Of a stretch of 64,000 nucleotides of DNA, positions 22,818-31,570 are shown in pieces. Position 1 is the first letter of the stretch. Each line of letters opens with the position of its first letter. Under the pieces are notes generated by a model. That model made no database searches and was not told the DNA's origin. It worked only from the letters and a program-made list of their open reading frames with translations. Location: assembly GCF_030505615.1 (NCBI RefSeq), contig NZ_CP129994.1, positions 62,001 through 126,000 on the forward strand, read 5' to 3'. The stretch is from Salinibaculum rarum (GTDB taxonomy: Archaea; Halobacteriota; Halobacteria; Halobacteriales; Haloarculaceae). The translations under genes and the position numbers were made by a program.

Positions 22818-24638
22818 TCATTTGTTCACCGGGATTTCGAGTGTGAAGACGCTGCCACGCGGGTCATTTTCGGAGAGGGTTACTGTCCCGCCGAGTGCAG
22901 TGACTGACCAGTAAATCATCCAGAGTCCGAGACTGTCGGCATGATGTAATGGCGTCTCAGTTCCAGCTTTCACAACGTCCCAGTCCGATTTTGGAATTCC
23001 TGCCCCGTTATCTGCAATTGTGACGGCTGCGTGATCATCCTGTACTGATTGTTTGACCGTGATCTCAATTTGGGGCGTGTCGCGGTCAGAGTGCGTCACT
23101 GCGTTTTCAATAATCTCTTCAAATGCGATCTCGAATACGTTCCCGTTGGTGATTGACGCGTCGAGAGAGTCTTCAGGTGTGAACGTGATTTCAGCGTTCT
23201 CGTATGTCTTTTGCTGGCGTTCGACGAAGGCTTCCAGCCGGTCTAGTTTCAACGGTGTTGGGTCTTCATGGCCAGACAGTAGTTCTCGGATGGTTGTCGT
23301 TTGTTCGCTCAATTCATTGATTGCTGTTGTGTGTTCACGTATTTTGGTGATTGCGACTTGCTGTTCGTCTTCGCTAAGCCCGTTACCAAGCATTTCAGCG
23401 TACCCGTCGATGACGTTAATCGATGTCCTAACGTTGTGCCGGAGAATCCGGTTCAAGACTTCTAATACCTGCTGTGTGAGTCTCTCGTCGCTGATGTCAC
23501 GCTCGATTGCCGCGAAGTGTGTCAATTCGCCTCTGTCGTCAGTTATTGGGACGATTTTCTGATGTGCACGGTACTTCTCGCCGGACTTGGCGCGGTTTAT
23601 GAGCTCTGCCTCCCATGTGTCTCCCGCGGTAATCGTTTCCCACAACTCCTTGTAGAATTCCTCATCTTGCTCCCCGGATTTGAGGATCTGCGGTGTCTTC
23701 CCGATTGCTTCGCTCGCCGAGTACCCTGTCACTCGCTCGAAGGCAGGATTGACATATTCGATAATCCCGTTGGTGTCCGTGATGAACATCACTTGGTTGG
23801 ACATCTCTGACTGTTTCTCAAAGAGTGCGCGTTCACGCTCGTAGATTTTTCTGTCCGAAATATCCTGTTGGAAGCCAAGGAAATGCGTCACACCCCCATT
23901 CGGGTTTTTGATTGGTGAAATTGTGAGTCGGTTCCAGAACATTGACCCATCTTTCCGGTAGTTACGTAATTCTACGGTCGTTGGTCGCTGCTCGTTGATG
24001 GCAGCACGCACTTCTGCAACGGGTTCCTCGCGTGTGGCAGCCCCCTGAAGGAATCGACAATTCCGACCGATAACTTCAGCACGAGAATACCCCGTGAGCT
24101 CAAGAAATTCATCGTTAACGTAGACCAGCGGTTCATCTTCACGCGTGGCATCAGCAATTGAGACCCCGATTGGTGATTGTTGTGCTGCATTTTCTGTGAG
24201 TGGAATCGCACCACTGTCTTCGCTTTCGACGATGTTGATGAAGGATGTGTGAGTCTCCATCTTCCCATCCCACTCAATCTCTGAGCTGACTGCGATGGCA
24301 GTAACCGTCGCTTTATCATCCAACTCTAGTTTGACTTGGAGTCCTTGGATTGGTTCACTCTCATCTTGGATGCGTTCAAACTGTGCGTGTAACGGGTCTC
24401 GATATGGTTCTGTGACAAAATCAGTGAGTGGCGTATCAACAATGTCAGTGGTTGGTTTCAAACCTAGGAGCGCCCTGAACTCCTTGTTAGCGTACTGGAT
24501 CGTGTCGTTAGAATGAATAACGACCGGTCCAACTAGATCGCTTGGCTGCATATAATTACTCGTCAGGACTGCCCGGTTTTCAATGTGCTGGCTTTCAGAA
24601 TCTGCTACCACAGCCAGCATCATACGGGTGGCTGACAT
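22818..24638 (-). CDS. LOV-domain sensor histidine kinase
   Basis: The protein has 606 residues and is soluble. Three PAS domains (about 30-135, 150-262 and 280-383) precede a HisKA domain with LNRILRHNVRTSINVIDGYA (His401) and an HATPase with EEIIENAVTHSD and IADNGAGIPKSDW. The second PAS carries GRNCRFLQG, with Cys194 the flavin-adduct cysteine of blue-light LOV domains. The conserved NYRKDGSMFWNRL and HFLGFQQDIS follow. It probably senses blue light through FMN and phosphorylates a partner. No response regulator is adjacent. The start is uncertain: Met30 near 24551 is an alternative. Confidence 0.92.
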   Translation of the reverse strand: MSATRMMLAVVADSESQHIENRAVLTSNYMQPSDLVGPVVIHSNDTIQYANKEFRALLGLKPTTDIVDTPLTDFVTEPYRDPLHAQFERIQDESEPIQGLQVKLELDDKATVTAIAVSSEIEWDGKMETHTSFINIVESEDSGAIPLTENAAQQSPIGVSIADATREDEPLVYVNDEFLELTGYSRAEVIGRNCRFLQGAATREEPVAEVRAAINEQRPTTVELRNYRKDGSMFWNRLTISPIKNPNGGVTHFLGFQQDISDRKIYERERALFEKQSEMSNQVMFITDTNGIIEYVNPAFERVTGYSASEAIGKTPQILKSGEQDEEFYKELWETITAGDTWEAELINRAKSGEKYRAHQKIVPITDDRGELTHFAAIERDISDERLTQQVLEVLNRILRHNVRTSINVIDGYAEMLGNGLSEDEQQVAITKIREHTTAINELSEQTTTIRELLSGHEDPTPLKLDRLEAFVERQQKTYENAEITFTPEDSLDASITNGNVFEIAFEEIIENAVTHSDRDTPQIEITVKQSVQDDHAAVTIADNGAGIPKSDWDVVKAGTETPLHHADSLGLWMIYWSVTALGGTVTLSENDPRGSVFTLEIPVNK

Positions 24639-24668
24639 GTTGTTTGCTCGTTGAGGCTGGCCGTGTCA

Positions 24669-24703
24669 GTGAACACCGCGCTCTCTTGGCGGCTCCGCCA
24701 ATG
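24669..24703. repeat. GTGAAC-family hairpin upstream of the LOV kinase
   Basis: GTGAACACCGCGCTCTC is followed by the perfect hairpin TTGGCGG/CCGCCAA at 24686-24701. It is probably part of a decayed transposon end, and lies in the leader of the kinase gene on the other strand. Confidence 0.35.
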
Positions 24704-24771
24704 AATGGTGTGCCGCACGCAGGATTTGGAAATCTTCCCACCCCTTGACTTAAACCGATTGAATATGCGAA

Positions 24772-24782
24772 GTTTTTATCAG
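24772..24782 (+). promoter_or_regulatory. TATA box of the 24806 gene
   Basis: AGTTTTTATCA lies about 25-30 bases upstream of the ATG at 24806, consistent with a leaderless transcript. Confidence 0.55.
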
Positions 24783-24805
24783 ACCGCTCCCGTCGAACAA
24801 GATGC

Positions 24806-25237
24806 ATGATGCCTAACTCAGACTCAGATCCAGGCATTTCCTGTGACTCCGAGAACACTGCTCACGACCTCCCCGTCAGTAACGATGAACTCGACCGTGT
24901 CCTCCGCGACATCTATGACAACCCCAACAAATATGATGCCGAGACTCTCCTCAACGTCTTCACCGTTCTTTCTGGCGTTTGCTCACCAGATAACGACCTG
25001 CACACCCCATTTGAGGATTCGACCTCTACGACCGAACCTGACGGTTCAGAGCCCCAAAGCAGCACTGACCCAGTAATCCCCGTTAAATTGATCGTCAAGC
25101 GAGCGCGTGTCTACCATGACAAAGGCGTCGACGCTTTGCACGCTCTTCGGTTGGCACTCGACGACGCGATAGACACGGTCGATCAGGCCACTGAACAGGA
25201 TCACACGGGCCCGGTCGGTGGATTGGTCTCTCAGTGA
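24806..25237 (+). CDS. hypothetical small acidic protein
   Basis: The 143-residue protein starts at one of two adjacent ATGs, 24806 or 24809, placed by the TATA box at 24772. The first 60 residues are acidic and helical, with ELDRVLRDIYDNPNKYDAETLL. A Ser/Thr/Pro linker follows, then a helix KLIVKRARVYHDKGVDALHAL. The pattern suggests a small two-helix regulatory or adaptor protein. The family is unknown. Confidence 0.65.
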   Translation: MMPNSDSDPGISCDSENTAHDLPVSNDELDRVLRDIYDNPNKYDAETLLNVFTVLSGVCSPDNDLHTPFEDSTSTTEPDGSEPQSSTDPVIPVKLIVKRARVYHDKGVDALHALRLALDDAIDTVDQATEQDHTGPVGGLVSQ

Positions 25238-25340
25238 ACCGTCTCGGGTGTTCGGTCCGGCTATCGATACTTCTTGACGGTTCTTTTGTATTTCTGTGAG
25301 TAGACACTCTTTTTCGGGCAATCAGGCGTTTTGAGAAGAG

Positions 25341-26465
25341 TCAGAAATCGCTTAGTGTCGTTTTCTTCAGTTTCGATGGCGTGTTTACAGCCTCAGAGTC
25401 AGTGACAGCTGTGTGTCGCACAGTGTATGTGCTACTGTTTGCAGCCGTATTCTTGTCATCATCACCCTGTTCAATTTGTTCAGCGGTATAGAGCTGAATT
25501 TGGCGTTCGTCTTGTGAGGCAACTGGCACCTCGTAGATGTCAGCTTCGTACGCGAATGTTTGCCCATCATCAATCTGGTCTTCGATGTATTCGCGGTGGT
25601 CTGAGAGTCGCTGGGTGATGATTGCATCCGCTATTTCGGGCACGTTACTGACGCGATCTTCAAACACCGTGAGGAACTCGTCGTGAAGCTCGCATCCGAT
25701 AGAATCTCGCGCTGCAAGCATTGCTGCCAATGTTGTTGTTCCTGTCCCCCAAAATGGATCCAACACGGTGTCACCGTACACGCTGTACATATTGATGAGA
25801 CGATACGGGATTTCTACGGGGTATGCAGCTGACCGGTCGCGCAACTCATCGCGGTTGAGAGGTTGGCATTTCCCGCGCACGTCCTCCCATAGGTCAGAGA
25901 ACCACTTATTTCTCTCTTCTTGGAAGTATGCTGATTCATACCGGTTCTCAGCACCAGGTTCAAAACCCCGCCGCGTGTCCCCGTTCCGGAAGCAGAGAAT
26001 GTATTCGTGTTCAAGAGTCACGTAAGCGTTTGGCGGCGTCATGCCACTTCCCATGAATTTTGCTGCTGAGTTCGTGGGTTTTCGCCACAGAATCTCAGGG
26101 AGCGGTGAGAATCCGCGGTCAGTGAATGCATCCATAATTCGAGCGTGGTTTTGGTATACACGGAAATTCCCCGTTATGGTTCGCGTTGCGTCTCCGATAT
26201 TGATGCAGGCAATCCCGCCAGGAACAAGAACACGCTCAATTTCATCCCACACCTCATCAAGGACCGCGTGCATCGCATCGAATGCTGCGGCTCCGTCCTC
26301 GTTGTTGAGTGCGGTTTCAACACGTGGGGAAAGGGTAGCGAATATTTCATCCCACATCTCAATCATCGGATATGGTGGCGATGTCACGACTAATTCGACG
26401 CTGTCACTAGGTACGGCATCGAGTGCTCGTGCATCACCAATGTGAATATCGTGTGCTGTTTCCAT
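25341..26465 (-). CDS. zim: CTAG-type cytosine-N4 DNA methylase Zim
   Basis: The start is the conserved METAHDIHIGDARALD at 26465; an in-frame GTG lies 14 codons upstream. The 374-residue protein is a beta-class methylase. Motif IV is TSPPY (28-32), followed by the Zim-typical PMIEMWDEIFA, RVLVPGGIACINIGDATR and KFMGSGMTPPNAYVTLEHEY. Motif I DPFWGTGTTTLAA (236-248) comes after it. In haloarchaea Zim methylates CTAG. The last 110 residues extend beyond the catalytic domain. They end TPSKLKKTTLSDF, which resembles a PCNA-binding tail like that of DinB here. No restriction partner is adjacent. Confidence 0.92.
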   Translation of the reverse strand: METAHDIHIGDARALDAVPSDSVELVVTSPPYPMIEMWDEIFATLSPRVETALNNEDGAAAFDAMHAVLDEVWDEIERVLVPGGIACINIGDATRTITGNFRVYQNHARIMDAFTDRGFSPLPEILWRKPTNSAAKFMGSGMTPPNAYVTLEHEYILCFRNGDTRRGFEPGAENRYESAYFQEERNKWFSDLWEDVRGKCQPLNRDELRDRSAAYPVEIPYRLINMYSVYGDTVLDPFWGTGTTTLAAMLAARDSIGCELHDEFLTVFEDRVSNVPEIADAIITQRLSDHREYIEDQIDDGQTFAYEADIYEVPVASQDERQIQLYTAEQIEQGDDDKNTAANSSTYTVRHTAVTDSEAVNTPSKLKKTTLSDF

Positions 26466-26633
26466 TGTGTTGTCTACGTACTGCGTTGTTGTCTGGGTTG
26501 CCGGCACAGAAGTGAGTCAGGTCTCCGTAGCAGGTTCACGCTTTCGTAACGGTTTCTTCTCGATTTCCTCGACGAACGCCTGCGTGAAATATCTTTGCTC
26601 CTTGATTTACTCATTTTCGACCATCCATGCCAA

Positions 26634-26645
26634 GGTTTCTTTTTA
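26634..26645 (+). promoter_or_regulatory. TATA box of the 26669 lipoprotein
   Basis: TTTCTTTTTATG lies about 25-30 bases upstream of the ATG at 26669. Confidence 0.45.
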
Positions 26646-26668
26646 TGCGTCGTCTTATCTAAGTGCGT

Positions 26669-27196
26669 ATGCAACGTAGACACCTACTGCGCACTGTCGG
26701 TGCTAGTCTTAGTCTTGGGGTGGGAGCTGCTGTTGCTGGGTGTTCATCCAGTAGTGACAGTGAGCCCCCGATCACAGGCACCATCACCGGTGGACCGTAT
26801 GTGTGGAAAAGACAGTACCGGGATAATCTGGTTTACGTGACACTCAAACTCGAGGGTGACCCTGACGATTGGCCGGAAATCTCTGTTTTGGGAACGACAT
26901 ACTCCGGGTACACAGGGAAGATGACGCGAGGTGACGGTGATAACAGCCAAGACATGACCGTGTTGCACAAGAGCGACATGCTCGGCTGGACAACAACGAA
27001 TTCCTGGATTTTCGAGAAAAGCGAATTTGAAAACGATGGCGTGGAGACTGAGCGCATAGTGCTTGGATACGCGAATGACCTCACCCCGGGAACAGAATTC
27101 ACGTTCTCTCTGCGAAATGTAGAGGCTGAGAAGATATACGAGGTGGGTTCACTCACTTACGAGGGTACTCCGACTGAGCGCACTCCATCGAAGTAA
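26669..27196 (+). CDS. Tat-type lipoprotein
   Basis: The start is the ATG at 26669 (175 residues). The leader is MQRRHLLRTVGASLSLG. It has twin arginines and a lipobox VAGC at about residues 24-27, so the mature Cys would carry the lipid on the outer face. The mature part is a beta-rich domain (residues 35-165), probably an immunoglobulin-like sandwich, with TVWKR-type strands and FEKSEFENDGVETERIV. It is divergent from zim. Possible ligand unknown. Confidence 0.78.
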   Translation: MQRRHLLRTVGASLSLGVGAAVAGCSSSSDSEPPITGTITGGPYVWKRQYRDNLVYVTLKLEGDPDDWPEISVLGTTYSGYTGKMTRGDGDNSQDMTVLHKSDMLGWTTTNSWIFEKSEFENDGVETERIVLGYANDLTPGTEFTFSLRNVEAEKIYEVGSLTYEGTPTERTPSK

Positions 27197-27253
27197 CGGA
27201 TACGCAGTTCATCTGCCTTGCGAATGGTGGCGCGGGGAATCCGGCTTGGTCAT

Positions 27254-29593
27254 TTAGCTACTTCCGATGGCGCTCCGCATGAACGTCACTGTGAGAAGGG
27301 TGAACAGCAGTGCACTGAGATACCCTTCACTCGCAGCAAGGAATTTTGCCGCCCAACCCGCAGTGAGTGGTGCATTGTTCCCGTACCCGATCGTTGTGAA
27401 TGTGATCCCACTATAGTAGATCCCGTCGTACAGCACATGGAGTGGGTTCTCGGCGTTCCAGATGACACCGACTGTGGTTTCGAACGGCCCGCCCATTGTG
27501 TACAGCAATCCGTACAGCATGGTGATCCCGGCCATTGTGACGAGGATTCGCGGGACGCGATTCGCGTACCCGCAGGTGTACTGCATGAAGAGGTTGAGGG
27601 CGATGCCAGCGCTCTTCTTGATGCGGGTAAGCGCATTCAATGAATACTCGTTGCGGACGATGTCGTAGTTTTTCTGCCGGTTGTAATACCAGCGTAGAAA
27701 TTCGAAGTTCCGCATTGCCGTTGTGTCTCCGACTGCGTCTGCGGACTCTTGCGCTCGCCGGTACGTTTCCTCAATAACATCATTCGTCATCTCGACAGCA
27801 GGTTGCACGTCTGCCTGCGTCTCCACGAATGAGTGGATGTTCCAGTCGTTCCGTTCGAGAGACGTATGGTGGTTGCTGAAATCGAATTGCTCAAACTCTG
27901 TGAGGCAGAATCTGAAGTAGTCTAGGAGTTCGTACGTGGAGTTCTCACCTTTCAGCTGGACGTTTCCGAGAGTGGCTTTGGTGAGATCGTACGGGACGAT
28001 GTCACCTCCGCCTTCTTCAATGATACCGCCATTAATGGTGGCTTCCGTCAGATCCACGTAGATATCAGTGTCTCTCCCGGTGACACGGAATTTCACTTCT
28101 TTCCTGAATGTCGTTTCACGGAAGTTGACTTCATCACGGAATTCAACATCCCAGAATGATGCTGTCTGGAAGTCAGAAGAACTGAAATCAGCTTGCTGCA
28201 CGAATGTCACATCACGGAACGACGCGTTTTCTTCGAGGTGTTTGGCTTCACCTTCGAACAGCGCGCCACGAAAGTGTGCAGTCTCGTTGAAGCGCGCGTG
28301 CTGGAAAGACGCATCTTCCCGGAATCGCACTTCGTCGAAATTTGCGTGCTCGTTGAATATCGCACTCTCAAAGGAGGCGTCTTCTTTGAAGTCGGTTGCT
28401 TGCGCGCGGATTTCACCATTAAACTCGGCGGTGTCAAATTCGGCTCGGGCTTCGAATGTTGCGTCCCCGAGTTCAACATCACCAGAGATTGTGATATTGG
28501 TGAAGAGAGCGGGCGCAGTGAATGTGGCGCGATCGAGGTTGCAGTCCGCAGCAATCGTGGCGCTGTCGAAGTTCGCATATCGGAAGTACGCGAGTTTGAA
28601 GTCAGCGTCGTCGTTGAAGGACGCATCAGCGAACGTCACGTCGTCTTCAACGGTTCGGCTCCCGCCGCTGAATTGTGCCCCCCGAAATTCTGCGAGCGCG
28701 TCGAACGTTGTGCTGTTGAACGCAACGTCTTCCAGGAACTGTGCCTCATCAAATTCCGCGACGCGGTTGAACACGACATCAGTGAAGATGGTGTTGCCGC
28801 CGAAAACAGCGTGACAGAAGTTCCCGGCGTCGTAGAACGTCGCGTTTTCGAAGGTTACGTATTCGAATTCGGCGTCTTTGAAGTCCGCAGTGCTGTTGAA
28901 TTCGGCGTTTTCAAAGGATATGTGATCGTTGAGTTCGTGACTGGTTCCTTGCGTCCGAACGTTCCGGAATTTTGCTGCTCCCTCAAAAGTTGCATTGCTG
29001 AAATCTGTGTCGTCGTTGAACCGCGCTTCGTCACACCGGACTTCATCTCGGAACACAGCGTTGGTGAAATGGACGTCGGAGGTGAATTCGGTTTCGTAGG
29101 CGTCCACTGTGCCGTTGAACGTCGCGTTTTCGGCTTCGATACGACCATTGACTGTGGCTTCTTCAACGATGAAGTTTTCAATAGTTGCGGATTTCAGGTT
29201 CAGATTCTCTTTGAGTGTCCCATATGTGAGGTCGAGCCCTTCGATTGTCGCGTACTGGAAGTTCAGTGTCAGAGAGGTTTCTGTGCCACCATTGAGGGAC
29301 TGATGTGTGAGTGCAAGTCGCGGAATGTTCGCGTCGACGTATTCGTTTTGGTGTGGGTCACCGGTTTCTAGATTCGCTTCGAGTTCTCGGATGATGTCGG
29401 TCGCGGTGACATTGTGCGTTGCGCGTTCGTCTTGCCCCATATGGAAGATACAAACATCACTGTCGGGATGTGATGTGTGCGGGCATTCCCATGTGGTTTG
29501 CAGATCGGCGTCAGGGTGTTCGGCAGGATTAAATGTGTAACTACACAGGTTGGTTTCTTCAGTGGGAGAGGATGATGTCGTATTAGTACCCAT
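27254..29593 (-). CDS. pentapeptide-repeat potassium channel
   Basis: The start is the ATG read from 29593; further upstream the frame is basic and unlike a haloarchaeal protein. The product has 779 residues. The N terminus carries a Cys/His cluster (C17, C36, C47, with HxF around 50). Residues 90-600 are repeats of the F-x-x-A-x-F type, e.g. ATFNGTVDAYETEF and ATFEGAAKFRNV, forming a right-handed quadrilateral helix. Near the end are two membrane helices bracketing the selectivity filter TTIGYGN in SGITFTTIGYGNNAPLTAG, so it belongs to the Ion_trans_2 class. The protein couples a large cytoplasmic beta-helix to a potassium pore. The regulator of the gate is unknown. Confidence 0.9.
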   Translation of the reverse strand: MGTNTTSSSPTEETNLCSYTFNPAEHPDADLQTTWECPHTSHPDSDVCIFHMGQDERATHNVTATDIIRELEANLETGDPHQNEYVDANIPRLALTHQSLNGGTETSLTLNFQYATIEGLDLTYGTLKENLNLKSATIENFIVEEATVNGRIEAENATFNGTVDAYETEFTSDVHFTNAVFRDEVRCDEARFNDDTDFSNATFEGAAKFRNVRTQGTSHELNDHISFENAEFNSTADFKDAEFEYVTFENATFYDAGNFCHAVFGGNTIFTDVVFNRVAEFDEAQFLEDVAFNSTTFDALAEFRGAQFSGGSRTVEDDVTFADASFNDDADFKLAYFRYANFDSATIAADCNLDRATFTAPALFTNITISGDVELGDATFEARAEFDTAEFNGEIRAQATDFKEDASFESAIFNEHANFDEVRFREDASFQHARFNETAHFRGALFEGEAKHLEENASFRDVTFVQQADFSSSDFQTASFWDVEFRDEVNFRETTFRKEVKFRVTGRDTDIYVDLTEATINGGIIEEGGGDIVPYDLTKATLGNVQLKGENSTYELLDYFRFCLTEFEQFDFSNHHTSLERNDWNIHSFVETQADVQPAVEMTNDVIEETYRRAQESADAVGDTTAMRNFEFLRWYYNRQKNYDIVRNEYSLNALTRIKKSAGIALNLFMQYTCGYANRVPRILVTMAGITMLYGLLYTMGGPFETTVGVIWNAENPLHVLYDGIYYSGITFTTIGYGNNAPLTAGWAAKFLAASEGYLSALLFTLLTVTFMRSAIGSS

Positions 29594-29729
29594 AGTTACT
29601 TCTCCGGAGCAGTGTATGCTCCAAGTCTGGCTTACCTCTATCTGAACCAGACCTAACTGAAAAATGTTCGGCCCTTCTTCCCTGAATCCTGTTCTTGCAG
29701 TTGATTTCTTAGATGTTGGATTGCCTTCT

Positions 29730-30605
29730 TCAGGGGGAGGCGGGGGACGCCGTCCCTTGGGGGACGTTTGGTTCGATGAGATACGTTTCACGGCCGTAGA
29801 ACGATTCTTTCCGCCGTTTGATGAGGCCTTTTTCACCGAGCGAGTTCAAAGCGTCTATCACTGTGTCTTGTTCGCCTTTGAGCTCTCGGAGCAGATCGTT
29901 CATTGGAATGCTATCTGTCTTCAAGATGTGCTTGAGGGCGATTTCTTCTATCTCGGAAAGTTCCTCGGATTGAATGGTCGGTGGGAGTTGTGGCCCAGAT
30001 TGCGGTGAGGTGTCTGTTTCCGAGGAGTGGTCTGAGTCTTCTGCGCTGGCCTTCGTGGGCGTAGTGTTGCCCTCAGACCCTCCCGCACCGGCATCGATGT
30101 CTTCCGTTGCAGTGAGGATGTATGTTTTCCGGCCGTTTTCTTGCGTTTCTTCACGGTCAATGAGGTCTTTGTCAGCAAGCGCGCGGGCAGCGCGGGTGCC
30201 GGTACGGCTGGCGATACCGAGTGTTTTCCAGAGTTCACTCTGCGTGATTTCTCCACGGTCGTAGATGAGGCGTAGTGCTCGTTCCTTTGCAGGAGAGAGT
30301 TCACCCTCGTAGGTTGGGACTTCTACGTCGGAGAGTGTTTGCGTGCCGGTGTCTTGGCCAGTGTCGGTTGAGGTGTTCGGAGTCGCTGTGAGTTTGTATG
30401 TCGTGTTCCCGTTGTGTTGTGTCTTTTCGCGGTCGATGAGGTCTTTATCGGTAAGTGCACGCGCAATACGTGTAGCAGATCGGCTTCCCATGTCGAGTTC
30501 CTTCCAGAGTTGGCTTTGGTAAATGGGACCGTTAGCTTTGATATGAGAGAGGGCTGTTCGTTGGAGATCGGTGAGATCGTCAGTATCGACCATTGATGCA
30601 CTCAT
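29730..30605 (-). CDS. triple winged-helix regulator
   Basis: The 291-residue protein has three winged-helix modules at about residues 12-65, 102-160 and 215-275. Each contains a Q-S-x-L-W-K-x-L or similar recognition helix (ITQSELWKTLGIASRTGTRA). The first two are near-identical in their DREKTQ/DREETQ wings, separated by Thr/Gly-rich linkers. This is a DUF7343/MarR-like architecture. It may bind extended operators as a monomer. It lies upstream of, and on the same strand as, the potassium channel. Confidence 0.78.
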   Translation of the reverse strand: MSASMVDTDDLTDLQRTALSHIKANGPIYQSQLWKELDMGSRSATRIARALTDKDLIDREKTQHNGNTTYKLTATPNTSTDTGQDTGTQTLSDVEVPTYEGELSPAKERALRLIYDRGEITQSELWKTLGIASRTGTRAARALADKDLIDREETQENGRKTYILTATEDIDAGAGGSEGNTTPTKASAEDSDHSSETDTSPQSGPQLPPTIQSEELSEIEEIALKHILKTDSIPMNDLLRELKGEQDTVIDALNSLGEKGLIKRRKESFYGRETYLIEPNVPQGTASPASP

Positions 30606-30755
30606 TGTATGGTCTCTTAAGGCATATATTTGCCGGAGTCAACGGTGCCGATGCCTGGGTGGTTGGGTGCAGTGCCGATGTTTTTCACCTGCCGGGAGTA
30701 CCCCTCCCGAACGCTAACGTTTTTACCAGTCACCAAATTACAACAGAACAGACGT

Positions 30756-31466
30756 ATGCGCCGTCGTAAGTTCCTCGTAGCAGCAGGCACAGCAGCAAGC
30801 ATCGGAATCGCGGGGTGTCTTGGCGGAGCAAAAGCTCCACCACCCCGGAAATCGAATGTTTTGCAAGATCTCGAAGCAACCGCCGGGAAAGTCGAAATCA
30901 ACACCGAAGACGACACCTGGGTTATGTCCCGATACGATTCGGGAAGCAATGCTCAGCAAAACATCGGAAATGCAGCTGGCAGTTTCCTCACTTCGGTTTC
31001 GTTCATCGGCGTTGCCAGTGCCAAGGGGAAAGGCGCTGCTGCCGGTCGTGGTGTCACTGGTCGCGCCGCTGGCGGGTACACCAAGGCTCCACGCACACAT
31101 CACAACCGTGCCTGGCTGTACGCCGGTGATTACACCGATGACTGGTATGAAGAACACGAAGAAGATGTTGAAAAATACCCTGTAGAGATCGCTACGCTCG
31201 GAGTTGCGTTCCTTGGGTCCACAGAAGAGTTCAAAGACGACAAGCCTGGTCCAGGGGCTGTTCCTTGGGATGAAACTTACGAGAACCCTCAAGACATCGA
31301 GACGTATGATGTTGAGCAAGAGGGCTGGTACCGCGTCGGTGCGAAACTCGTCGGAGAAAATGTCGAACAGGATTTCAAGTGGGAAGCCGTCGATTTCAAA
31401 CTCGTTGAAGATGACACTGGAGGGTACAAGGTCGCAAAACAGTGGAAAGTGTCCCCGCGTATCTAA
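30756..31466 (+). CDS. Tat-type lipoprotein, first gene of SpeE-like operon
   Basis: The start is the ATG at 30756; the frame is open further upstream but unlikely. The leader MRRRKFLVAAGTAASIGIAGC ends in a lipobox with Cys at residue 21. The 236-residue product has a short Gly/Ala-rich hydrophobic segment, VSFIGVASAKGKGAAAGRG, in its middle. The C-terminal domain is acidic and Trp/Tyr-rich. It is 105 bases upstream of the SpeE-like gene on the same strand, so it is probably co-transcribed. The family is not recognised. Confidence 0.75.
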   Translation: MRRRKFLVAAGTAASIGIAGCLGGAKAPPPRKSNVLQDLEATAGKVEINTEDDTWVMSRYDSGSNAQQNIGNAAGSFLTSVSFIGVASAKGKGAAAGRGVTGRAAGGYTKAPRTHHNRAWLYAGDYTDDWYEEHEEDVEKYPVEIATLGVAFLGSTEEFKDDKPGPGAVPWDETYENPQDIETYDVEQEGWYRVGAKLVGENVEQDFKWEAVDFKLVEDDTGGYKVAKQWKVSPRI

Positions 31467-31570
31467 CCACTGGACACTCACTCACCTTCAGTCGCACTAC
31501 TCAGACACCCTCTAGAATCCACACTTCCAACCCGCCAGAATATGTTGACGTTACGTCTCGTTCCGCCACG

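Noticed and set aside
28193-29371. Plus-strand reading frame opposite the pentapeptide channel
   Set aside because: The repetitive Val/Glu/Arg sequence mirrors the repeats on the other strand, and there is no promoter or recognisable domain.
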